A stretch of DNA of 64,000 nt from JBEIQE01 sp040376705 (GCA_040376705.1 JBEIQE010000006.1:62001-126000); one strand, 5' to 3'. Counted from the stretch's first letter, positions 27,422 to 37,800 are shown. Notes: generated by a model not told the origin, from the letters alone. Numbers and translations are program-made.

Positions 27422-28129
27422 TTACTGAATGGCGATCCAGACCGCTTCGCGGCCCTTGTCGGAATCAGCCACCTTCATCTTGAGCTTGGCACCAGGCTGC
27501 AGCATTTCAGGCATCAGACCTACGCGGCGCAGTGTGCTGCGATGCAGGAAGATGTCGGCGCCGCCGTCTGCTGGGGTAATGAAGCCGAAGCCCTTGTCAC
27601 CCTTGAACCACTTGAGCGTACCGTCCATCTCTGTGGTCGGGCCGGTGTATTCGGCAACAGGAGCATCGTCGTCGAAGCGACGCGGGCCACCACGAGGTGC
27701 ACCACCGCCGAAGCGATCGCCACCACGGTCGTTACCGAAACGATCGCCGCCGCCAAAGCGGTCGCCACCACGGTCGTTACCGAAACGGTCACCACCACGG
27801 GGAGCGAAACCACGGTCACCGCCGCGATCACCGAAACCACCGCCGCCACCGCCGCCGGCACCAGGGGTACCTTCGGACAGAACTTCAACGATACGTGTAA
27901 CCTGCGGACCCTTGGCGCCTGGAGCGATTTCGCATACCAGTTCGGCCTCAGGATTCAGCTCGGCCTTACCGGCACGGCTGACAACCGACATATGAAGGAA
28001 GGCATCGGGAGTACCGTCTGTCGGCGCTACGAAACCAAAACCCTTCGTGTTGTTGAACCACTTGACCTTAACCTTGACGGGAGCACCAGGCTCCATCGGC
28101 ATGGCGTTAAATTGATTGAACCTGCTCAC
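27422..28129 (-). CDS. Two-domain cold-shock protein with a Gly/Arg/Asp-rich linker
   Basis: 235 residues from GTG 28129, chosen because GGAAAGG sits about 8 bases upstream. ATG 28102 (226 residues) lacks a ribosome binding site. Two cold-shock domains are present: residues about 16-77, with K-W-F-N-N-T-K-G-F-G-F-V, and about 167-235, with K-W-F-K-G-D-K-G-F-G-F-I and I-F-L-H. These OB folds bind single-stranded RNA and DNA. The linker (about residues 86-150) is RGG-like, built of G-G-D-R-F-G and N-D-R units including a 45-bp DNA repeat. Double-CSD proteins are common in Alphaproteobacteria, but the long RGG linker is unusual. Likely an RNA chaperone. Confidence 0.92.
   Translation of the reverse strand: MSRFNQFNAMPMEPGAPVKVKVKWFNNTKGFGFVAPTDGTPDAFLHMSVVSRAGKAELNPEAELVCEIAPGAKGPQVTRIVEVLSEGTPGAGGGGGGGFGDRGGDRGFAPRGGDRFGNDRGGDRFGGGDRFGNDRGGDRFGGGAPRGGPRRFDDDAPVAEYTGPTTEMDGTLKWFKGDKGFGFITPADGGADIFLHRSTLRRVGLMPEMLQPGAKLKMKVADSDKGREAVWIAIQ
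27717..27787. repeat. 45-bp tandem repeat inside the cold-shock protein linker
   Basis: A 26-base block starting at 27717 (TCGCCACCACGG...) recurs identically from 27762, a 45-bp period equal to 15 codons. It encodes G-G-D-R-F-G-N-D-R-G-G-D-R-F-G type units, so linker length could vary between strains. Confidence 0.75.
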
Positions 28130-28355
28130 TATAAACAACCTTTCCACACGCCCCTCTACGCCGGGGCAAACGCTGTAACACCCACCGTGGGTGCTACAGC
28201 CGGGAATGTGACACATGACGAAGCTCATTTCCACAGATTCGAGTCGTATTGTAGCAAGCAGGGCTTGCACAAAATGCCGAGAAAGGAGAAATTAAGAGGG
28301 AACCCTTGGCGATAAAGGCAAAAATGCCAACAAAAGCAAGGGGGAGGAAAATACT

Positions 28356-30059
28356 ATGGCCGAGACGACACAGCCCCAGCCGTGGCTAAAAAGCTACCCC
28401 CCAGGACTGGAATGGGACGTTAGCATCCCGGTTGCCCCCGCCTACAAGCTACTCGACGACGCCGTACGCGACTTTGGCCCCCGCCCGTTTATCGACTTTT
28501 ATGGCAAGAAGCTCACCTACAGTCAGGGTGCTGATCAGGTTGACCAGCTGGCTGCCGGTCTGCAGAAGCTCGGCATTGTAAAAGGCGACCGCGTTGGCCT
28601 GTTCCTGCCCAACTGCACTTACTTTGTGATCGCCTATTTCGCCATCCTCAAAATTGGCGGCATCGTGGTCAACCTCAACCCGCTGTATGTGGACCGTGAG
28701 ATTGTGCATCACCTGACAGATGCTGGCCTCAAGACCATCTTCACGCTCGATATGCCGCTGATGCTGGACAAGCTGAATGCCGTTATTGGCCGTACACCGC
28801 TCGAGCGCATTATTGTGTGCCCGCTGGCGCAGATCCTGCCCTTCCCCAAGAATATTCTCTACCCGCTGTTCAAGCGCAAAGACGTTGCCAAATGGGTGCC
28901 AGACAAAAACCACATGAGCTGGAATGATGTACTGGCCAGCCCCGGCAGCAAGCCGCGCGCGGTGGATATCCAGCCGCTCACCGATCTGGCCGTGCTACAA
29001 TATACTGGCGGCACTACCGGCGTCTCGAAGGGCGCGATGCTGACACATGCCAATATCTTTGCCAATGCCGAGCAGTCGCGCCGCTGGTTCATGACTGCTA
29101 CACCGGGGCAGGAGCGTATGTTGGGTGTGATCCCATTATTCCATGTATTCGCCATGACGGTGGTCATGAACATCGCCATGCGGCTGGGTAGCGAGATCAT
29201 TCTGCTCCCCAAGTTCGATCTGGTTGAAGTGCTCAAAACCATTACAGCCAAAAAGCCCACCATGTTCCCGGCGGTGCCGACCATCTACTCGGCCATCATC
29301 AACCACAAGAACCTCGCGAATTTTGATATCTCATCCATTCGCTTGTGCTTCTCGGGCGGTGCGCCCTTACCGGTTGAGGTGAAAATCAAATTCGAGAAAC
29401 TGACCGGCTGCACCCTGATTGAAGGTTATGGCCTGTCCGAAAGCTCGCCGGTGGCCACAGGCAACCCCATTGTGGGCGAAGCCCGTACGGGTTCAATCGG
29501 TCTGCCGATCCCTGCTACTTATATATCCATCCGCTCGCTTGAAGATCCGAATGTTGAAGTGCCGATGGGCGAGCGCGGCGAGGTTTGCATCAAAGGCCCG
29601 CAGGTGATGGCGGGTTACTGGAATAAACCAGAAGAAACCGCACGTACCATGCTGCCCGGCGGCTACCTGCGCACCGGCGATGTAGGTATTATGGATAAGG
29701 ACGGCTACACCGCGATTGTCGACCGTATTAAAGACATGATTATCTGCAGTGGCTTTAATGTATACCCGCGCAATGTGGAAGAAGCGCTGTACCTGCACCC
29801 TGCGATTGCCGAAGCGATTGTCGCCGGCCTGCCGGATGAATACCGCGGCCAGACGGTAAAAGCCTATATCGTGCTCAAGCCGGATATGAAGGTGACTGAG
29901 GCCGAGCTCTCAGAGTTCCTGAAGGACAAACTCTCGGCCATCGAACGGCCCAAGCTGTTTGAGTTCCGCACCTCGCTGCCCAAAACCATGGTGGGCAAAC
30001 TCTCGCGCAAAGCCCTGCTCGAAGAAGAGGCTGCCAAGGCCGCCACTGCTAAAGCCTAG
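28356..30059 (+). CDS. fadD: Long-chain fatty acid-CoA ligase
   Basis: 567 residues, the usual size of FadD. It activates fatty acids to acyl-CoA with ATP. The AMP-binding P-loop Y-T-G-G-T-T-G-V-S-K-G is near residues 217-227. Other adenylate-forming motifs are G-Y-G-L-S-E-S-S, Y-L-R-T-G-D-V-G (ATP-ribose aspartate), D-R-I-K-D-M-I, and the catalytic lysine in M-V-G-K-L-S-R-K near the C-terminus. Strong ribosome binding site GGGGGAGG. Stands alone between the cold-shock gene (divergent) and a terminator. No beta-oxidation gene is adjacent. Confidence 0.94.
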   Translation: MAETTQPQPWLKSYPPGLEWDVSIPVAPAYKLLDDAVRDFGPRPFIDFYGKKLTYSQGADQVDQLAAGLQKLGIVKGDRVGLFLPNCTYFVIAYFAILKIGGIVVNLNPLYVDREIVHHLTDAGLKTIFTLDMPLMLDKLNAVIGRTPLERIIVCPLAQILPFPKNILYPLFKRKDVAKWVPDKNHMSWNDVLASPGSKPRAVDIQPLTDLAVLQYTGGTTGVSKGAMLTHANIFANAEQSRRWFMTATPGQERMLGVIPLFHVFAMTVVMNIAMRLGSEIILLPKFDLVEVLKTITAKKPTMFPAVPTIYSAIINHKNLANFDISSIRLCFSGGAPLPVEVKIKFEKLTGCTLIEGYGLSESSPVATGNPIVGEARTGSIGLPIPATYISIRSLEDPNVEVPMGERGEVCIKGPQVMAGYWNKPEETARTMLPGGYLRTGDVGIMDKDGYTAIVDRIKDMIICSGFNVYPRNVEEALYLHPAIAEAIVAGLPDEYRGQTVKAYIVLKPDMKVTEAELSEFLKDKLSAIERPKLFEFRTSLPKTMVGKLSRKALLEEEAAKAATAKA

Positions 30060-30103
30060 ATGCCTAACTGCTCAAGTAAAATGAGCGATACCTGAAAACA
30101 AAC

Positions 30104-30129
30104 AAAGCCGGACAGTAACGTCCGGCTTT
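30104..30129. terminator. Rho-independent terminator
   Basis: Perfect 10-bp stem (AAAGCCGGAC at 30104-30113, GTCCGGCTTT at 30120-30129), 6-nt loop. It lies between convergent fadD and the GRDP-like gene and has A-rich sequence on the left, so it may serve both strands. Confidence 0.85.
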
Positions 30130-30157
30130 GGCTTTAGGGACTGTTTAGGTCCTGGCG

Positions 30158-30961
30158 TTACGCGTTGCCCTGCACCTCGCCCATCAGGCTGGCGAGCAGC
30201 TCGGCACGGGTTGGGCGATACTGGGCTTGGAACGCGTCCGGGTTCACGCTGCCCATCCAGCTCGGCTTCCACCACGGGCTCTTCTTGGGCTGCGGCGCAG
30301 GGGCTGGCTTGGGCTTATCCGCACGGTCCCTGAAGGGTTTGCGTGGAGAGTCGTTACTCGTGCTCCCGCTACCGCATGTGGGGATAATCACCGGCGCACT
30401 GCACGATGCTTTAGTTGAGCAGGAAGCAGGCGTTGATGAGCAGCTGCTGCTACTTGAGCAACTACTACCCGAACTACAGCTGCTCCCGCTGCTGCATCCG
30501 CCACCGCCGCCGCAATCGGCGAGGTTCATTCCCTCGGGCTCAAGAGAAAGGCCGAAACCTGCGAGGGCTTCGGCCTTTGTCTGCTGGTAGAGGGCTGCCA
30601 GCTTATCGGCATCCTCGGCATCCTTCATCCCGAGGTAGGGGTAATGGTGGATATAGCGGCCAAACAGCTTGGCGCAGTCCATCATGTACTTTTGCGTGTC
30701 GAGGATATGCGCGTGCCACATTTCATCCACCGCCAGACTGGGCACCCAGTTGGTCTCCGGCCTGGTGGCCAGCAGGAAGAGGTAGGCTTTGTAGTGGGGT
30801 TCGGTGGCATCTGCCTGCGAGAGGCTCCAGCCTTTTTCTTTAACCAGTTTGTATTTGATCGCTTCAAGATCGAGGGTCATCACCTTTTTGCCAAGGCGGC
30901 CGGGAAGCTTGAAGGTTGCGGGAAGAACAGGTTTAACGCTGGCTACTTCCATTAATGTCAT
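30158..30961 (-). CDS. GRDP-like protein with a Cys/Ser hexapeptide tail
   Basis: 267 residues. The N-terminal 150 residues resemble the glycine-rich-domain-protein-like family of plants and fungi with bacterial members. The hallmark is V-D-E-M-W-H-A-H-I-L-D-T-x-x-Y near residues 78-92, followed by C-x-x-L-F-G-R-Y-I-H-H. After residue about 149 comes a Gly run and then repeats of the type C-S-S-G-S-S (about residues 157-190), with a cysteine roughly every sixth residue, then a basic Pro-rich tail. ATG 30961 follows AAGGAGAG, an excellent ribosome binding site. No signal peptide. Function unknown; the repeats suggest metal binding or crosslinking, which is inference. Confidence 0.8.
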   Translation of the reverse strand: MTLMEVASVKPVLPATFKLPGRLGKKVMTLDLEAIKYKLVKEKGWSLSQADATEPHYKAYLFLLATRPETNWVPSLAVDEMWHAHILDTQKYMMDCAKLFGRYIHHYPYLGMKDAEDADKLAALYQQTKAEALAGFGLSLEPEGMNLADCGGGGGCSSGSSCSSGSSCSSSSSCSSTPASCSTKASCSAPVIIPTCGSGSTSNDSPRKPFRDRADKPKPAPAPQPKKSPWWKPSWMGSVNPDAFQAQYRPTRAELLASLMGEVQGNA

Positions 30962-31065
30962 CTTTTCTCTCTCCTTTGGTCATCTTCGATGCCCGCAGTA
31001 AGCCTGAGAGAGGCGTTCATTTACAGTGAACTCTAGGTGACAGTTTTATTGCAGAAGTGTGACAG

Positions 31066-31824
31066 CTATGGACGTGCTACTATAATTAAGCCCGATGAGA
31101 CACAGCCCGGGCCCGAACTGCGTACCATATCGGCCATCGTGAAGGTACGCTTACGCTCTTCATGCAGGTCTGCAATATCTGCTGTGCCAAGCGGGCTGCC
31201 AGATGCTTCACGCAAATCAATACGTGTCTGTATCGCCCCAACAAGACTTTGAATATTGGCATTAAGCTGGCACCTTACCTCGGGCCGCAAATGTGCTGCG
31301 CCCTGATCGAGATTCACCAGACTGTTGACCTTGAGTGACATATCCTGCTGCTCTCTGGCGCTGGCTGCATCTACCTGAGCCACAAAAGTTTTCCAGTCCA
31401 TCCCGAGCGCAGCACGGCTGGCCTCATCCGGATTGGCCTGATCTCTAAGAGCACGATAAACATTGCTGTAACTGGTAGCCGCAACACCTACATGGGGGCT
31501 CGAAAAACCGGCAGCATGACGGGCAATATCACTTTGCGCTGAGAGCGGTGTGAAGGCCGAGGCCACCTCAGCGGGCGCTGCAGGAGCTGTAACTGGCAAA
31601 CCGGCAGCATCTTGCGAAGCAGGAAGAATAGCGCCTGTAGCGCCCCATGAATTATGGGCCTCAAGGCGCTGGTTTACTTCCTGCAGATAACGCGCAAATG
31701 GCCCCGGCGGCTCGGCCACAGGTGGCTCGGCCACAGGTGGCTCGGCGGGCTTTGAAAAATAGGCAAAAGCAGCAGCGAGGGAAATAACACCTAAACCAAT
31801 ACCGGCGCGGGCTTTCGTCAGCAT
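31066..31824 (-). CDS. Hypothetical membrane-anchored protein
   Basis: 252 residues, unrecognised. An N-terminal hydrophobic helix (about residues 6-22) with no clear cleavage site suggests a membrane anchor. It is followed by a Pro-rich spacer with E-P-P-V-A repeats and a soluble domain from residue about 45. The far C-terminus has a single C-V-S-S motif; another cysteine lies in V-R-C-Q-L. It may be periplasmic. Codon usage fits the genome. It sits alone between the GRDP-like gene and prfC on the same strand. Confidence 0.7.
   Translation of the reverse strand: MLTKARAGIGLGVISLAAAFAYFSKPAEPPVAEPPVAEPPGPFARYLQEVNQRLEAHNSWGATGAILPASQDAAGLPVTAPAAPAEVASAFTPLSAQSDIARHAAGFSSPHVGVAATSYSNVYRALRDQANPDEASRAALGMDWKTFVAQVDAASAREQQDMSLKVNSLVNLDQGAAHLRPEVRCQLNANIQSLVGAIQTRIDLREASGSPLGTADIADLHEERKRTFTMADMVRSSGPGCVSSGLIIVARP
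31709..31745. repeat. 15-bp tandem repeat in a Pro-rich spacer
   Basis: GGCTCGGCCACAGGT occurs at 31709-31723 and 31724-31738, followed by a 7-base partial copy. It encodes the E-P-P-V-A spacer repeats of the protein at 31066-31824. Confidence 0.8.
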
Positions 31825-31914
31825 TCAAAACTCCGTTTTAAAGATGGCTGACTTTAACAATCAGCATATGCCGCTTCAAGGTTAATATCGGTATTGTGGG
31901 TTAACGCTTCAGGC

Positions 31915-33510
31915 CTAAGCCGCAGCCTGCGACTGCTCACGCGTCTTTTTAAACCTGATTTTGGGGAAATCTTCCTGCGCGCGGTTAAGCGCCCATGAAT
32001 TACGGGACAGGAACACTGCTGCGCCATCATGGTCTACACCACATGAGCCGCGGTTGGCGTCGATAAATGCCTCAAGCTCTTTATGCGTATCAGCCTCAAT
32101 CCAGCGGGCAGCTTCGTAGGGCGCCTGCTCGAAGCGCACTTCAAGCTGGTATTCTTCCTTGATGCGCGCGGCCAGTACGTCAAACTGCAGCTGGCCTACC
32201 ACACCGACAATCAGCTCGGCGCCAATGTTGGGTTTGAACATCTGGCTCGCGCCCTCTTCGGCAAAATGCTCGAGCGCTTTTTGCAGATGCTTGGCACGCA
32301 ACGGATCGAGCGCGCGCACACGCTGCAGCAGTTCAGGCGCAAAACTTGGCACACCAATGAAGTTCAGCTTCTCGCCCTCGCTCAGCGTATCGCCGATGCG
32401 CAGAGTGCCGTGATTGGGAATACCAATGATATCGCCGGGCCAGGCATCTTCAGCCAGCTCGCGGTCGCGCGCGAGGAACATCACGGCGTTATTCACGGCC
32501 ATATCCTTGCCGGCACGCACATGGCGCAGCTTCTGCCCGCGCTTGAAGTGGCCCGAGCACAGGCGCACGAAGGCAATACGGTCGCGATGGCGCGGGTCCA
32601 TATTGGCCTGTACTTTAAAGACAAAACCGGTCGTGGGTGCTTCTTCCGGCAAGACCTGACGGTCTTTGGCAGGAGCCGTACGCGGGGCTGGCGCATATTC
32701 CGCCAAGCCCTGCAATAACTCGCGCACACCAAAGTTATTGATAGCTGAGCCGAAAAACACCGGTGTGAGGTGACCTTCGAGATAATCCTTATGATTGAAC
32801 GGCGGGCAGACACCACGCACCATCTCAACCTGTTCGCGCAGCTCTTTGGCGCGCTCGGGGCCAAGGTGCTCATCAATCTTGGGGTCGTCCAGACCGGTGC
32901 AGCGCACAGGCTCGGTCACCACTTCGTTTTCGCGACGATCGAACAGCAGCAGCTGGTCGTGGATCAGGTCATAACAACCCTTGAAGTCTGAACCCATACC
33001 GATGGGCCAGCTGGCAGGTGTTACTGTAAGGGCGAGGGTCTTTTCAATCTCATCCATCAGCTCAAGCGGATCGCGCGCTTCGCGGTCCATCTTGTTGATG
33101 AAGGTAATGATCGGTACATCGCGCAGGCGGCAAACTTCAAACAACTTAAGCGTTTGCGCTTCAATACCCTTGGCAGCGTCGAGCACCATGACGGCGCTGT
33201 CGACGGCGGTAAGCGTGCGGTAGGTATCTTCCGAGAAGTCCTGATGGCCCGGCGTATCGAGCAGGTTGAATACGCGGCCGTTAAAATCGAAATTCATCAC
33301 CGAGGTTGCAACCGAAATACCGCGGTCGCGTTCAATCGCCATCCAGTCAGATTTGGCACGGCGTGCATCGCCTTTGGCTTTTACTGCACCCGCCATCTGG
33401 ATCGCGCCTCCGAAGAGGAGCAGTTTTTCGGTCAGCGTGGTTTTGCCCGCGTCAGGATGCGCGATGATAGCAAAGGTCCGGCGACGGGAAATTTCCTCAA
33501 GAGGCGTCAT
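31915..33510 (-). CDS. prfC: Peptide chain release factor 3
   Basis: 531 residues from ATG 33510, matching normal RF3 length; an upstream ATG at 33549 adds 13 residues of no family character. It is a translational GTPase that recycles RF1 and RF2 after termination. GTPase motifs: A-H-P-D-A-G-K-T-T (P-loop, about residues 15-23), D-T-P-G-H-Q-D-F (G3) and N-K-M-D-R-E (G4). Domains II and III follow at normal length. Stands alone, divergent from the EEP enzyme. Confidence 0.96.
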   Translation of the reverse strand: MTPLEEISRRRTFAIIAHPDAGKTTLTEKLLLFGGAIQMAGAVKAKGDARRAKSDWMAIERDRGISVATSVMNFDFNGRVFNLLDTPGHQDFSEDTYRTLTAVDSAVMVLDAAKGIEAQTLKLFEVCRLRDVPIITFINKMDREARDPLELMDEIEKTLALTVTPASWPIGMGSDFKGCYDLIHDQLLLFDRRENEVVTEPVRCTGLDDPKIDEHLGPERAKELREQVEMVRGVCPPFNHKDYLEGHLTPVFFGSAINNFGVRELLQGLAEYAPAPRTAPAKDRQVLPEEAPTTGFVFKVQANMDPRHRDRIAFVRLCSGHFKRGQKLRHVRAGKDMAVNNAVMFLARDRELAEDAWPGDIIGIPNHGTLRIGDTLSEGEKLNFIGVPSFAPELLQRVRALDPLRAKHLQKALEHFAEEGASQMFKPNIGAELIVGVVGQLQFDVLAARIKEEYQLEVRFEQAPYEAARWIEADTHKELEAFIDANRGSCGVDHDGAAVFLSRNSWALNRAQEDFPKIRFKKTREQSQAAA

Positions 33511-33626
33511 GATGCGGGCGGTTATAGCGGCCTTATACAGTAGTTTCAAGCAATTAGGTAAATGAGGCCACTATTGCACTTAAAGCCCCGCGCGCTTAGC
33601 CTCTAGGCCAAATAGAAGGAGCGCGC

Positions 33627-34403
33627 ATGCCTGTTTTAACCTGTTTACAGTGGAATATTGGCGGCGGGCTTATTCGTGCTGAAGACACAAAGCCTGACGC
33701 CGAGTATGATCGGCTTGATATTGGCTATCTTGCTAAGCTCATTCGCCAGCATGAGCCAGATATAGTCACCCTGCAGGAAACCCACGCGGATGCGCAGGGC
33801 TCTATCCCGCAGCAGCTGGCAGAAGCGCTTGATTATACTGAATGGCGCAACGACACCCACGGCGAATCTCACCTGACCAAGGGTCAGAACCTTGGCATCG
33901 GCGTGCTGAGCCGCCACCCGATTGTGCGGCATGAATTCAGGCCGATTATCGCGCCGGAAAAAATGGTGGTTTTCAGAGGCAGGCCACCTGCACGCCTGCA
34001 CAATAAAGGTATGACCAGCACCGTGATTGAGTTACCCGGTGCTACGCTACAGCTGGGCAATACCCATCAGTTCTCTTTCCGCATCATGAACGAGAGCCCT
34101 TACGAGCCACAGCACGACCTCTTGCGCGAAACCATCTCTGATTTTCTAAAGCCCGGCTCTGGACCTTATGTGTTTCAGGGTGATTTTAATGTGAACGACA
34201 GCACGCTGCAAAAATTCCTGCCGCAGCTTTTTGCGGCTGGCGTTCAGGAAGTAGCACGCAGCGGCCCCACCACGCCCGAAAACCATTACTACGACCATGT
34301 GCTGTATCGCGGGCTTGATTTAGTAAAAACCGAAATCCGCTCGGATGTGCTAACCGATCACTATCCTGTGATCAGCCAGTTCACCTATACTGCTCAGGTG
34401 TAA
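33627..34403 (+). CDS. Endonuclease/exonuclease/phosphatase (EEP) fold protein
   Basis: 258 residues without a signal peptide. EEP-fold active-site blocks are intact in order: L-Q-W-N-I-G-G (asparagine, residue 10), T-L-Q-E-T-H (metal-binding glutamate near 49), the G-N-T-H-Q-F block, Q-G-D-F-N-V-N-D (near residue 187), and the terminal S-D-V-L-T-D-H-Y-P-V (catalytic histidine). Members act on nucleic acids, phosphoinositides or sphingolipids, so the substrate cannot be assigned. Ribosome binding site AAGGAGC before ATG 33627. Confidence 0.87.
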   Translation: MPVLTCLQWNIGGGLIRAEDTKPDAEYDRLDIGYLAKLIRQHEPDIVTLQETHADAQGSIPQQLAEALDYTEWRNDTHGESHLTKGQNLGIGVLSRHPIVRHEFRPIIAPEKMVVFRGRPPARLHNKGMTSTVIELPGATLQLGNTHQFSFRIMNESPYEPQHDLLRETISDFLKPGSGPYVFQGDFNVNDSTLQKFLPQLFAAGVQEVARSGPTTPENHYYDHVLYRGLDLVKTEIRSDVLTDHYPVISQFTYTAQV

Positions 34404-34414
34404 GCCAGAAGGTA

Positions 34415-34750
34415 TTACTGCCCAGCTGGGCCCTGATAGCGGTAGATAGATTGATCGCCAAGGCGGGCGCGGTTTTCAAGCACATAGAGGGCAGATTCAC
34501 GCTTTAAATGCTCGCGAACTGTTACTGCAACAGCACCCAAAGTTACTAGAGTGGCAAATGTTTTGGCGGGTTTGCTATCGCTCATCACGCCAAAGGTTAC
34601 GGCTGCGCCCATGACCACACCCGCCATCATCGAGAACAGGCTGCTGCAGGAGGCGCGATGCACCAGATCTTCGGTGGTTGTTGCGGTTGGCGCAGGGCAA
34701 AGGCTGCTGCCAATAACCTCTTGATGCAAAGGGGCGGGAACTCGGAACAT
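34415..34750 (-). CDS. Small hypothetical membrane protein
   Basis: 111 residues with one or two hydrophobic segments (about residues 39-56 and 65-78) and a basic C-terminal half. ATG 34750 has a near-perfect ribosome binding site AAGGAG about 8 bases upstream, which supports a real gene. The family is not recognised. It is downstream of putA's 3' end on the same strand order (putA stop side at 34830), and convergent with the EEP gene 11 bp away. Confidence 0.65.
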   Translation of the reverse strand: MFRVPAPLHQEVIGSSLCPAPTATTTEDLVHRASCSSLFSMMAGVVMGAAVTFGVMSDSKPAKTFATLVTLGAVAVTVREHLKRESALYVLENRARLGDQSIYRYQGPAGQ

Positions 34751-34829
34751 GGCGTTACTCCTTGAAAGCTAAGCCAGCTCTAACAAAATTGAGCGGCCAA
34801 CAACAAGTAAAAATCCAATCATTAACGAA

Positions 34830-37800
34830 CTAATCCGCCAGCATGAGCAACGAGGCATTACCGCCTGCAGCTGTGGTATCGGTCGTTACCACCCGCTCGT
34901 TGGTAAAGCGCCGCACGTAATGCGGCCCGCCAGCCTTGGGGCCAGTGCCCGACAGGCCCTCACCACCAAACGGCTGTACACCAGGAATAGCGCCCACAAT
35001 ATTGCGGTTGATATAGAGATTCCCGATTGGCAGCCTGGCTGCCAGCTCACGCACAAAGCCCTCTCGGCGGGAATGAATCCCCCCCGTGAGGCCATAACCG
35101 CTCTCAATAATGGACTTCACCACCGCGTCCAGCTCGTCGCGCTGCCAGCGGATGATATGCAGGATGGGCCCAAAAGCCTCGCGCTGCAGCAGGCCCAAAT
35201 GGCTGATCTCCACCACATGCGGGGCCATGAAAGTGCCAGCCTCCGGCGCCTTGCCAGCGTAGAGGATTTTGCCTTCAACCTGCATACGCGCCAGATGCGC
35301 ATCGAGCTGCTGCTTGGCCTCAACATCAATCACGGGGCCGATGTCGGTCTCGAGCAAGAGCGGATTACCCACACGCAGGTCCGCCAGCGCGCCAGTGATC
35401 ATATGAATGACCTTATCGGCGATATCATCCTGCACAAACAGCACACGCAGGCTCGAGCAACGCTGGCCAGCGCTGTCAAACGCGCTGAGCAGCACATCAT
35501 CGCATACCTGCTCAGGCAGGGCCGTTGAATCAACAATCATGGCATTAAGGCCGCCGGTCTCAGCAATCAGCGGTATAATCGGGCCGGGCCGCAGGCTGAG
35601 CTGCTGGTTGATGATACGGCCAACTTCGGTTGAACCTGTGAACACCACACAGTTGACGCGGGCATCAGAAACCAGCTTAGCGCCCACAACTTCGCCCTTA
35701 CCCGGCAATAAGGCCAGCACACCCTCGGGCACGCCAGCCTGGTGCAGCAGCCCAACACAGCGTTTGGCAATACGCGGAGTCTGCTCGGCGGGCTTGGCCA
35801 TAACGGCATTACCTGCCAGCAGCGCGGCAGCAATTTGCCCGACGAAGATCGCGAGCGGGAAGTTCCATGGGCTGATAGCCGCCACAATACCGCGCGGTAC
35901 CAGCATAAGCTCGTTACGCTCGCCAGTATAACCCGGCAGCGCTACCGGCTGCATATCGCGCCGCGCGCAGATGGCGTAGTAACGGCACAAGTCTACCGCC
36001 TCGCGCACTTCACTCACCGCATTCTTGATCACGCGGCCAGCCTCTTGGCCAATGAGTGCAATAAACTCACTGCGGTTGGCCTCAATCAAATCAGCCGCTT
36101 TTTCAAGCACCTTGGCGCGCTCATTCACGCCCAGGTCGGCCCATAAAGGCTGCGCTGCTACTGCTTTGGCCAATGCAGCATCCACCTGCTCAAGCGTCGC
36201 ATCCGGCACGGCTGCAGGCAGCGGGAATTTGGCGATTTCGGTCAAGAGCGGCGCGGTTACATTCAGCGCATCGAGGTCGACACCGCTTGAGTTCTTGCGG
36301 CCCTCGAGACGGAAGATATCAGCCGGCAAGGGAATGGCGCTATTGCGGCGGGCGGCAAAGCTCATCAGCTCCACCTCGGGGTCATGCAGCAGCGCAGCCA
36401 CCGGCACATCAGGGTCGCGCAGGCGCTGCACGAATGAGCTATTAGCGCCATTCTCAAGAATGCGGCGCACCAGATAGGCCAGCAAATCCTGATGACCGCC
36501 TACGGGTGCGTAGATACGTGATGGTATACCCTGCTTGACCAGCTGATCGTGCAGCTCAGCGCCCATGCCCTGCAGGCGCTGCACCTCGAATTTGGCACCT
36601 GCTGGCGCGATGGCAAGAATACTTGCGAGCGTATAGGCATTATGACTGCCAAAAGCGGGATAAATTCGGCCAGCTTCGGCAAACAAGCGGCGGGCGCAGG
36701 CGAGGTAGCTGGCATCCGTCGCCATCTTGCGGGTGTAGACGGGGTAGTCACTCATACCGCCCATCTGCGCGCGCTTCACTTCGCTATCCCAGTAAGCGCC
36801 CTTTACAAGGCGCACCATCATGCGGCGCTGGCCTTGGCGGCACAGCGTGGCGAGATAGTCGAGTATCTGCGGCGCACGCTTCTGATAGGCCTGTACGGCT
36901 ACGCCAAAACCTGCCCATGTATCGCACACTGGCGAGGTGAGCACGGCAGCAACCACATCAAGCCACAGCTCCAGCCGCTCGCTTTCCTCGGCATCCACCG
37001 TGAGCGGGATATGCGCTTTGGCAGCGGCCTGTGCCAGCGTAGTGAGTTTATCGACCAGCTCCGGCAGGCACTGCGCGCGCTGGCTTTCGGTAAAGCGCGG
37101 GTGAATGGCCGAAAGCTTGACCGAAATACCCGGTGCATCCCAGATATCACCACCCTTACTCTCGATAGACTTGCCGATGGCGACAATCGCATCTTCATAA
37201 GCTTTAAAGTAACGCGCAGCATCTTCACGTGTACGTGCACCCTCGCCCAGCATGTCATATGACAGGCGATAGCCATTCTTTTGCTGCTGGTGTGCGCCGT
37301 TCTCCAGTGCCTCACCAATATTGCGGCCCAGCACGAACTGATCGCCCAAAAGGCCCATAGCCTGCTTCACAGCAGTGCGGATAACCGGCTGACCTGCGCG
37401 GCTGACGAGTGACTTAACGCCAGCAAACAGGCCTTTCTTCTCATCTTCCTTTAATAGTGAACCGGTAAGCATCAGGCCCCAGACCGAGGCGTTGGCAAAC
37501 AAGGTGCCGGTGCGCTTATCATGCGCGGCCCAATCGATATTTGCCAGTTTGTCTTTAATCAGATCATCCGCTGTAGGAGCATCCGGAATACGCAACAGGG
37601 CTTCGGCCACACAAAGCAGCGCCACACCCTCAACAGTAGAGAGTTTGAACTCCTGTAAAAAATCAGCCGTGCCACCGATGCGGGTTTTAGTCTCACGGCG
37701 GATTTCCTCAATCCAGCTACGGGCCTGCTGCTCGGTCTGGCGGCGCTGTGCATCCGTCAGCTTGGCGGCATGGAGAATTTCCTCGAGCGCTTTGTTGTCT

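Noticed and set aside
27542..28315. Plus-strand Thr/Ala-rich frame opposite the cold-shock gene
   Set aside because: It is the antisense of the repeat linker and two conserved cold-shock domains; its repeats just mirror the linker.
30400..30530. CRISPR-like spaced repeats
   Set aside because: The near-periodic 18-bp pattern is coding sequence for the Cys/Ser hexapeptides, with no unique spacers.
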